Shown: piece by piece, positions 1-4,883 of the stretch | Layout of the letters: each line of letters begins with the position of its first letter | Numbering within the stretch: the stretch's first letter is position 1 | Source: Clostridium sp. UBA4746 | Lineage (GTDB): Bacteria; Bacillota; Clostridia; Clostridiales; Clostridiaceae | Assembly (NCBI GenBank): GCA_002403785.1 | Contig: DHIM01000382.1 | Span: 1 to 8,970 of the forward strand | Length of the DNA: 8,970 nt | Reading direction: 5' to 3' | The notes under the pieces: model-generated | The model's input: only the letters and a program-made list of their open reading frames with translations | Database searches by the model: none | Told to the model about the DNA's origin: nothing | Made by a program: the position numbers and the translations under genes

Positions 1-75
1 ACACAAAATTATTTACAGGCCCACGTGATGGTTTACTATATTAGAGTGTTGTCTTATTATTTATTTTAGCATGCA

Positions 76-489
76 TTATTCATATAAACCAAATCCAGTT
101 ATAATCATTATATCCCAATCGATTTCTTCATTTTTAATCCAATTGTATTCAATACAAAGTTCTTTTAACCAAGCATTAAGACCATTGCTTTTTTTAGATA
201 CATTTGGTGATTGTCTTCCAAAGTTTTGTTTAATCATTTCAAGTAATTCTAGTTGCTGTTCTTTTCCTAGTTCTTTATCTAACTTATCTTCTATAACGTC
301 ACAGCACATCTCATAACATTTCTTATCATCAACATACAAATCGTCTGCAAGTAATTGTCTTTTATTATTTAAGGTCTCCTGTACAGTATTTATTTCTTGC
401 GAGTTTGATAAGTATTTCTTAGCTATATTCATAGCAGCAATTTCATTATCTATTTTAACTATAGCTCTTTCTAATTTTGCGTCTCTCAT
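76..489 (-). CDS. hypothetical protein, 137 aa, family not recognised
   Basis: I do not recognise this protein and assign no function. It is 137 residues, soluble by appearance, with no signal peptide or membrane segment. The first 80 residues are highly charged and look helical, possibly coiled-coil. Cysteines are at about 58, 62, 63 and 112; the 58/62/63 cluster is suggestive but not a known metal motif. The C-terminal 30 residues are richer in Trp, Tyr and Ile and look like a small folded end. The ATG at 487-489 is preceded on the minus strand by a weak purine-rich site (AAGTGGGA) about 7 nt upstream, and an extended -10 promoter lies at 599-627. The reading frame on the opposite strand over the same bases is Ser/Ile-rich with no ribosome binding site and looks like a shadow. 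The gene is divergent from proB and is the last complete gene at this edge. No terminator is visible in 1-75. Confident it is a gene, not what it does. Confidence 0.72.
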   Translation of the reverse strand: MRDAKLERAIVKIDNEIAAMNIAKKYLSNSQEINTVQETLNNKRQLLADDLYVDDKKCYEMCCDVIEDKLDKELGKEQQLELLEMIKQNFGRQSPNVSKKSNGLNAWLKELCIEYNWIKNEEIDWDIMIITGFGLYE

Positions 490-535
490 TTTTATATTCC
501 CACTTTACATTTTTTATTTAGTCATTTATTAAGTT

Positions 536-579
536 ATTTCTAAAATAGATTTGTAAGTACGCTAGTCTGTTTTAGAAAT
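536..579 (-). other. 14-bp stem-loop in the leader of the 137-aa gene
   Basis: Arms 536-549 and 566-579 are complementary over 14 positions (one G-U pair) around a 16-nt loop. On the minus-strand transcript predicted from the 599-627 promoter, the hairpin would begin about 13 nt from the 5' end and finish about 47 nt before the start codon. No T-tract follows on either strand, so it is not an intrinsic terminator. It could stabilise the mRNA 5' end or act as a leader regulator. It matches no riboswitch class I know. Confidence 0.45.
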
Positions 580-598
580 GGCCAATGACAATAAGATA

Positions 599-627
599 AT
601 TATATCATTAAAGTGGCTATGATACAA
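599..627 (-). promoter_or_regulatory. sigma-A-type promoter for the 137-aa gene
   Basis: Read on the minus strand, a perfect extended -10 (TGATATAAT; TATAAT is the complement of 599-604) is preceded by a 17-bp spacer and a partial -35, TTGTAT (complement of 622-627). Transcription would start near 592 and give a leader of about 100 nt. The -35 lies inside the 46-bp palindrome, so a protein bound there would be expected to affect this promoter. The element is seen directly; its use is inferred. Confidence 0.5.
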
Positions 628-663
628 AATACCTTTAATTAATTAAAGGTATTTTGTATCATA
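618..663. repeat. perfect 46-bp palindrome between divergent genes
   Basis: Bases 618-640 are the exact reverse complement of 641-663: two 23-nt arms, no loop, centre TTAATTAA. Pairing stops at 617/664. Both neighbouring genes point away from it, so it is not placed to end either transcript, and no T-run follows it. It covers the -35 of the minus-strand promoter and ends 8 bp before a possible proB -35 at 671. Candidate roles are a shared operator, a cruciform-forming site or a remnant of a small mobile element. The structure is certain, the role unknown. Confidence 0.8.
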
Positions 664-670
664 TGAAATT

Positions 671-697
671 TTGAAAGTAAATGATATTTGTTACAAT
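671..697 (+). promoter_or_regulatory. proB: possible proB promoter
   Basis: TTGAAA (671-676) and TACAAT (692-697) each match the sigma-A consensus at five of six positions, but the spacer is only 15 bp. Two perfect TATAAT boxes closer to proB (751-756 and 764-769) lack a recognisable -35 at the right distance. If the 671 promoter is right, the proB leader is about 140 nt. I see no T-box specifier/antiterminator motif (AGGGTGG...) such as regulates some Firmicute proline genes. Confidence 0.3.
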
Positions 698-842
698 ATA
701 TATAAATGGAAATTTATCTTTATATGGTGTAATATTAGATTAATAATAAGTATAATTTAGCTTTATAATTTACTTGAAGTATATTAGATTTATAAAAATA
801 GAAATTTAAAAAGAGATTTACGATAAGATGGGGAGTGTTTAT

Positions 843-1661
843 ATGAACAACAGAGAAGAATATTTAAAAAATGTAACGAGAATTGTGGTAAAGGTAGGAA
901 CTTCAACATTAACTCATTCTACAGGATTATTAAATTATAAACATATTGAAAATCTTATTAGACAATTAGCAGATATACATAATCAAGGGATTCAGGTAGT
1001 ACTCGTTACCTCAGGTGCTATAGGAGCTGGTATGGGGAAACTAGGACATACAATAAGACCGGAAACAATACCAGAAAAGCAGGCAGCAGCCGCTGTAGGG
1101 CAAGGCATCTTAATTCATATGTATGAAAAGTTTTTTTCGGAATATGGAAAAACTACAGCACAAATCCTTTTGACAAAAGAGGATATTGAAGATAAAGCAA
1201 GACATTTAAATGCACATAATACATTTTTGATGTTACTATCACAAGGAGTTATTCCCGTAGTAAATGAAAATGATGCTGTAATCGTTGATGAAATAATGGT
1301 GGGAGACAATGACACATTATCTGCTATGGTGACAAGCTTAATAGGTGCAGATTTACTTATAATACTTTCTGATATTGATGGATTGTACGATTCAAACCCT
1401 AGAATAAATCCTGATGCAAAAATTATTTATAATGTACAAAAAATAACTGACGAAATTAGGGAGTCTGCAGAAGGTGCGGGAACAGATCTTGGAACTGGTG
1501 GTATGGCAACTAAAATAAAGGCAGCAGAAATTGTAGTAGCTGCAAATGCGTCTATGATTATAGCAGAAGGCTCTACGCCTAATGTTATTACTGATATTTT
1601 AGAAGGAATAGAAATAGGTACATTATTTGAAAAAAATACAAGGACTATGAATACCAAATAG
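843..1661 (+). CDS. proB: glutamate 5-kinase (ProB), short form without PUA domain
   Basis: Catalyses ATP + L-glutamate to gamma-glutamyl phosphate, the first and usually proline-inhibited step of proline synthesis, in the cytoplasm. The amino-acid kinase fold is complete: KVGTST at residues 17-22, VTSGAIGAG at 55-63, NEND at 141-144, GDND at 154-157, SDIDGLY at 176-182 and GTGGMATK at 217-224. The protein ends at 272 residues, just after the kinase domain; E. coli ProB is about 367 because it carries a C-terminal PUA domain, absent here. An in-frame ATG lies 15 nt upstream at 828, but I chose 843 because GGGGAG (830-835) sits 7 nt before it, whereas the 828 start has only a distant GAGA. The 828 start would add five residues (MGSVY). 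proA follows after 83 nt with no terminator between, so the two are probably co-transcribed. Confidence 0.95.
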   Translation: MNNREEYLKNVTRIVVKVGTSTLTHSTGLLNYKHIENLIRQLADIHNQGIQVVLVTSGAIGAGMGKLGHTIRPETIPEKQAAAAVGQGILIHMYEKFFSEYGKTTAQILLTKEDIEDKARHLNAHNTFLMLLSQGVIPVVNENDAVIVDEIMVGDNDTLSAMVTSLIGADLLIILSDIDGLYDSNPRINPDAKIIYNVQKITDEIRESAEGAGTDLGTGGMATKIKAAEIVVAANASMIIAEGSTPNVITDILEGIEIGTLFEKNTRTMNTK

Positions 1662-1670
1662 AATTGGTTC

Positions 1671-1721
1671 ATAACTTTAATAAAATTAATATAGAAGCTG
1701 GCAACTGTTTATTTAAGTTAT
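1671..1721 (+). other. intercistronic hairpin between proB and proA
   Basis: Arms 1671-1684 and 1708-1721 are complementary at 13 of 14 positions (T-T mismatch at 1678/1714) around a 23-nt loop. The 3' arm ends 10 nt before the proA Shine-Dalgarno (1731-1737). The stem is AT-rich and is followed by AAGG rather than a T-run, so it is not a terminator. It could set an mRNA cleavage or stability boundary between the two cistrons; that role is inferred. Confidence 0.45.
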
Positions 1722-1744
1722 AAGGATAAAAAGGAGGGGATGTA

Positions 1745-3001
1745 ATGGATTTTGAGAATTACATTATAAATATAGGTAGGCGAGCTAAAGATGCGTCTAG
1801 AATTATGGTTACGGTTAGCACTACTATCAAAAATAATGCGCTCTTGCACATGGCAGAAGCTTTGATGGATAGCAAAGAGACCATAATTGAAGCAAATACT
1901 AAGGATATGGAATCAGGCAAGAAAAATAATTTGTCTGTTGCAATGTTAGATAGGTTAATGATTAATGATCAGAGAATTGAAAAAATGGCTGATGGACTTA
2001 AAAATGTTGCGATTCTGCCAGATCCAATAGGTGAGGGAGTTAAAAGATGGAAAAGACCTAATGATTTAGATATTTCTATGGTAAGAGTTCCGCTTGGTGT
2101 AATAGGGATGATTTATGAGTCAAGACCAAACGTAACTGTAGATGCAGCAGCGTTATGTTTAAAGGCAGGTAATTCAATAATACTTAGAGGTGGAACAGAG
2201 GCCATATATACTAATAAGGTTTTAGCTAAGGTTATTATAAAAGCTGCAATTGAAGGTGGACTTCCTGAAGGTTGCATTCAGCTTATTGATATGGTAGATA
2301 GAGAACTAGTGAATAAATTAGTAAAGATGAATGAATTTGTAGATGTAATTATTCCAAGAGGCGGTAAGGGACTTAAAAAAGCCATTATAGCAAATGCTAC
2401 TGTACCTGTAATCGAAACAGGATCAGGCATTTGTCATATATATGTGGATGAGGATGCAGACTTAAATATGGCACAGGAAATAATAATTAACGCTAAAACT
2501 CAAAGACCGGGAGTATGTAATGCGGTTGAAACAGTACTTGTTCATAAAAATATTGCGAATGCGTTTTTACCTGCACTTTCACAAAAACTTTATGAATTAG
2601 GTGTAGAAATCAGAATATGTGAAAAAGGACTAAGAATTATACAAGGTGCTAAGGCTGCGGTAGATGCTGATTGGGCTACTGAGTATTTAGATTTAATACT
2701 TTCAATTAAAGTTGTTGATTCAATGGACGATGCTATTGATCATATTTTTACATATGGGACAAAACATTCAGAGGCCATAATCACTAATAATTATACGAAT
2801 TCACAGAGATTTTTAAGGGAAGTTGATGCTTCTTGTGTATATGTAAATGCTTCTACAAGATTTACCGATGGTGCGGAATTTGGATTTGGTGCAGAGATAG
2901 GTATAAGCAATCAAAAACTTCATGCGAGAGGTCCGATGGGGCTGGTTCAATTGACAACTACAAAATATCTTATATATGGAGATGGCCAAGTTAGAAAATA
3001 A
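1745..3001 (+). CDS. proA: glutamate-5-semialdehyde dehydrogenase (gamma-glutamyl phosphate reductase, ProA)
   Basis: Reduces gamma-glutamyl phosphate with NADPH to glutamate-5-semialdehyde, which cyclises to pyrroline-5-carboxylate; second step of proline synthesis, acting directly on the labile ProB product. It is a full-length member of the aldehyde dehydrogenase superfamily (418 residues, close to E. coli ProA at 417). Visible signatures: ESRPN at 125-129, the LKAGNSIILRGG cofactor-region segment just after it, GSGICHIYVD, catalytic Cys258 in QRPGVCNA, and GAEFGFGAEIGIS at 376-388. The ATG at 1745 has a strong AAGGAGG site at 1731-1737 with 7-nt spacing. It lies 83 nt after proB and 50 nt before the NUDIX gene on the same strand, consistent with one operon. 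Nothing is missing or broken. Confidence 0.97.
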   Translation: MDFENYIINIGRRAKDASRIMVTVSTTIKNNALLHMAEALMDSKETIIEANTKDMESGKKNNLSVAMLDRLMINDQRIEKMADGLKNVAILPDPIGEGVKRWKRPNDLDISMVRVPLGVIGMIYESRPNVTVDAAALCLKAGNSIILRGGTEAIYTNKVLAKVIIKAAIEGGLPEGCIQLIDMVDRELVNKLVKMNEFVDVIIPRGGKGLKKAIIANATVPVIETGSGICHIYVDEDADLNMAQEIIINAKTQRPGVCNAVETVLVHKNIANAFLPALSQKLYELGVEIRICEKGLRIIQGAKAAVDADWATEYLDLILSIKVVDSMDDAIDHIFTYGTKHSEAIITNNYTNSQRFLREVDASCVYVNASTRFTDGAEFGFGAEIGISNQKLHARGPMGLVQLTTTKYLIYGDGQVRK

Positions 3002-3051
3002 AGAGAAGTCTTAATAAAATTTAAATATAGTTTTAAAAGGGGAATAACCAT

Positions 3052-3594
3052 ATGGAGTTAATAACTGAAATATATGAATCACATATCGGATGCGAAGTAT
3101 ATAATTTAGAAAAGATATATACAGTTAGAAAAGCATCAAGAGCAATTTTAGTTAATAACTTAAATCAGATAGCATTACTCAATGTAACTAAAAATACGTA
3201 CCATAAATTACCTGGTGGTGGTATAGAAAAGGGCGAGAGTATTATTGAAGCTTTAAATCGTGAAGTTATGGAAGAAGTAGGGGCTAAAATAGATATTGAT
3301 AGCGAAATCGGCACTATTATTGAATATAGAGATAGATTTAAACAGCTACAAATATCTTATTGCTTCCTAGCAAAGGTTAACGAAATAGTAGATACACCAT
3401 CATTTACGAAAGATGAATTAGCTGCTGGTTTTCAGTTAAAGTGGGTAAAATTTGAAGATGCACGTACAATTATTGAAAGTGATAAACCAAATGATTATAT
3501 GGGAAAATTTATTCAAAAAAGAGATTTAGCATTTTTGACACAAGTATACAAGATTATGGGAAATACGATGTTGGACTTATATCAGCAAAAATAA
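3052..3594 (+). CDS. NUDIX hydrolase, substrate unknown
   Basis: NUDIX enzymes hydrolyse a nucleoside diphosphate linked to another group, using Mg2+ held by the NUDIX box. The box is intact at residues 56-78: Gly56, five residues, Glu62, seven residues, then Arg70-Glu71 and Glu74-Glu75 with Gly77. The 180-residue length and the N-terminal strand (KASRAILVNN) fit a single-domain MutT-like protein. Residues outside the box do not let me name a substrate; nucleotide housecleaning, ADP-ribose, NADH or a sugar nucleotide are all possible. The ATG at 3052 has AAGGGGA at 3037-3043, 8 nt upstream. It follows proA by 50 nt and is followed directly by an intrinsic terminator, so it is the likely last gene of the proB-proA transcript. 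A link to proline metabolism is only positional. Confidence 0.9.
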   Translation: MELITEIYESHIGCEVYNLEKIYTVRKASRAILVNNLNQIALLNVTKNTYHKLPGGGIEKGESIIEALNREVMEEVGAKIDIDSEIGTIIEYRDRFKQLQISYCFLAKVNEIVDTPSFTKDELAAGFQLKWVKFEDARTIIESDKPNDYMGKFIQKRDLAFLTQVYKIMGNTMLDLYQQK

Positions 3595-3604
3595 ATTAAT
3601 TATG

Positions 3605-3645
3605 AAATAAGCAGGGATATTTATCTCTGCTTATTTTAGTTTTTA
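3605..3645 (+). terminator. intrinsic terminator of the proB-proA-NUDIX operon
   Basis: Arms 3605-3618 and 3623-3636 form a 14-bp stem (one G-U) with a 4-nt loop, followed by the T-rich TTTTAGTTTTT (ends 3645). It begins 10 nt after the NUDIX stop codon. It is a good Rho-independent terminator on the plus strand. Confidence 0.88.
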
Positions 3646-3819
3646 AAATTTCAAAATTATCGTGTTTGATTTTAAATGACAATAATATGCGTATACATGA
3701 ATAATTATTCAAGATTATATACGCATAGTTTAATCTAAAAACCAGTTTTTTTAATAACTATAGGGCGAAATGGCTTATATAGACACTCGCAAACTTTAAA
3801 AAAATATTAAAAGAGTCTA
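3646..3819. other. non-coding stretch between operon terminator and next promoter
   Basis: The gap between the NUDIX gene and the 126-aa gene is 304 bp. After the terminator it holds an interrupted inverted repeat (3686-3727, listed separately) and then about 90 bp in which I see only a weak imperfect repeat, ATAGAC at 3779-3784 against GTCTAT at 3815-3820, touching the -35 of the next promoter. I find no credible small gene or known structured RNA here. Confidence 0.5.
3686..3727. repeat. interrupted inverted repeat with nested inner palindrome
   Basis: Outer arms TATGCGTATA (3686-3695) and TATACGCATA (3718-3727) are exact reverse complements. Between them is a second, perfect 14-bp palindrome (3698-3711, TGAATAATTATTCA). 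No T-run follows, so it is not a standard terminator. It lies about 93 bp upstream of the -35 of the 126-aa gene. It could be a protein-binding site or a fold-back RNA element; its role is unknown. Confidence 0.6.
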
Positions 3820-3848
3820 TTGACTTATGCATTAAAATACAATACAAT
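3820..3848 (+). promoter_or_regulatory. sigma-A promoter of the 126-aa gene
   Basis: TTGACT (3820-3825) and TACAAT (3843-3848) are each one base from consensus and separated by the optimal 17 bp. Transcription would start near 3855, giving a leader of about 45 nt. It is the best promoter in the window. Confidence 0.8.
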
Positions 3849-3898
3849 GTATATATATAAGTAAATGATTCATTCTATTAATTTAGGAGGTAATATAA

Positions 3899-4279
3899 AT
3901 GTCAAACATGCAATTATTTCAATCAAAAAAAGAATTAGTAGGTTTTATATCTGAATATCTCATTAAACATGATGATACTATAGCAATTATAAAAAATGAT
4001 TTAAGAAAAGATGTAATCAAATCATTATTAATAAATGAAGATTTTAATATTTTTAAAGATCTTTCTGATATAGATCAAAATGTTCTGTTTTTAATAAAAA
4101 CAGGTGATAAAAAAGAAAAAAATTTAAGCCTTAAGATTTGCGATGCGCATAATCAAAAAACTAAAGCTTTTAAAATGGTGGATATTGACAATATATTACT
4201 TGTAGATGGTTTAATTACTGATGATGAAGCTGGAAGCATTACTTACTATAAAGAAATAACTAAAATGAGATTGCAATAA
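3899..4279 (+). CDS. hypothetical protein, 126 aa, monocistronic, family not recognised
   Basis: I do not recognise this protein. It is 126 residues, rich in Lys, Asp and Ile, with no cysteine-pair motif, signal peptide or membrane helix, so it is probably cytoplasmic. The alternation of short hydrophobic runs (DTIAIIKND, NVLFLIKTG, NILLVDGLI) with charged turns suggests a compact alpha/beta fold. The ATG at 3899 has a strong AGGAGGT at 3885-3891 with 7-nt spacing. A second ATG four codons in (3908) is less well placed. It has its own near-consensus promoter and its own terminator, so it is an independent, probably well-expressed transcription unit with no partner gene to suggest a role. Base composition resembles its neighbours. 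Confident it is expressed; function unknown. Confidence 0.85.
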   Translation: MSNMQLFQSKKELVGFISEYLIKHDDTIAIIKNDLRKDVIKSLLINEDFNIFKDLSDIDQNVLFLIKTGDKKEKNLSLKICDAHNQKTKAFKMVDIDNILLVDGLITDDEAGSITYYKEITKMRLQ

Positions 4280-4335
4280 ATTAGCTTATAAAAGCGCAAG
4301 AATATAGAGAAGATAAAAAAACATATTAAAATAGT

Positions 4336-4370
4336 AAAACTCCAAGATACCTTGGGGTTTTTGTTTTTTT
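4336..4370 (+). terminator. intrinsic terminator after the 126-aa gene
   Basis: Arms 4336-4346 and 4351-4361 form an 11-bp stem (one T-G pair) closed by a 4-nt loop (ATAC) and run into a T-tract interrupted by one G (4358-4370). It sits 56 nt after the stop codon of the 126-aa gene and isolates it from clpS. Confidence 0.85.
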
Positions 4371-4464
4371 AGAAAATTTTTAGAGAATATAATTAAATCA
4401 ATTATAAATACTGTTTTTTTTAAGTTTAATATACGTAATTGCAGTAATATATAAATAAGTAGGA

Positions 4465-4470
4465 TATAAT
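4465..4470 (+). promoter_or_regulatory. clpS: possible clpS-clpA promoter (-10 box)
   Basis: TATAAT at 4465-4470 is a perfect -10, but the only -35-like hexamer, TTGCAG at 4439-4444, is 20 bp away, longer than usual. A second TATAAT at 4490-4495 has no -35. I see neither a CtsR operator (tandem GGTCAAA) nor a CIRCE element, so classical clp stress control is not evident here. Confidence 0.25.
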
Positions 4471-4563
4471 AGTCTTTAAGTAATGTGAATATAATAGAAT
4501 AGATTAGTAATGTTTTTTAAATGATTAAACATAAATTTGATTAAAACAGTGAGGTAGTTAATT

Positions 4564-4881
4564 ATGTCAGAAAAAAGGACATCTAATGAGGAAGTAAGTA
4601 TTAAAGAAAAAGTAGAAACGAAAATTAAGAAACCTAATAAGTACAAAGTAATTATTCATAATGATGATTATACAAGTATGGATTTTGTTGTACAGGTTTT
4701 AGTTGGGGTTTTTAAAAAACAGGTTGTGGAAGCCACAAAAATTATGTTTGATGTTCATAAAAAAGGTAGTGGGATTGCAGGCATATATAGCTATGATGTA
4801 GGAATTACAAAAATTGATCAAACTATGCAGATGAGTGAGGAAAGTGGATTTCCACTGAAACTAACCTTAGAAGAGGAGTAA
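4564..4881 (+). CDS. clpS: ClpS, N-degron adaptor for ClpAP
   Basis: ClpS captures proteins with destabilising N-terminal residues (Leu, Phe, Tyr, Trp in characterised homologues) and hands them to the ClpA N-domain for degradation by ClpAP. The 105 residues comprise a charged, flexible N-terminal extension of about 23 residues and the folded core. The degron-pocket residues known from E. coli ClpS are all present one position earlier: Asn33, Asp34, Asp35, Thr37, gatekeeper Met39, Met61 and His65, in the motifs HNDDYTSMDFV and IMFDVHKKGSG. The core ends with the expected GFPLKLTLEEE strand. The ATG at 4564 has GAGG (4551-4554) 9 nt upstream. clpA starts 2 nt after the stop and its Shine-Dalgarno lies within the last clpS codons, so the pair is translationally linked. 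All key residues are intact. Confidence 0.96.
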   Translation: MSEKRTSNEEVSIKEKVETKIKKPNKYKVIIHNDDYTSMDFVVQVLVGVFKKQVVEATKIMFDVHKKGSGIAGIYSYDVGITKIDQTMQMSEESGFPLKLTLEEE

Positions 4882-4883
4882 TT

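Noticed and set aside
1..75. Terminator or gene end at the left edge
   Set aside because: No stem with a T-run on either strand and no extended reading frame; nothing supportable.
71..316. 81-codon plus-strand reading frame opposite the 137-aa gene
   Set aside because: Ser/Ile-rich translation, no ribosome binding site, fully inside the better-supported minus-strand gene.
618..663. Palindrome as a classical Rho-independent terminator
   Set aside because: Both flanking genes are transcribed away from it and no T-run follows either arm.
490..842. T-box or other known riboswitch controlling proB
   Set aside because: No AGGGTGG-type T-box core and no terminator with T-run before proB; the structures present match no known class I can name.
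3779..3820. Imperfect inverted repeat (ATAGAC / GTCTAT) touching the -35 of the 126-aa gene
   Set aside because: Only six contiguous pairs with a 30-nt gap in AT-rich DNA; could easily occur by chance.
4388..4406. Short hairpin TATAATT / AATTATA followed by a T-run at 4413-4421
   Set aside because: Seven A-T pairs only and the T-run is not adjacent; unlikely to be a second terminator after the strong one at 4336-4370.
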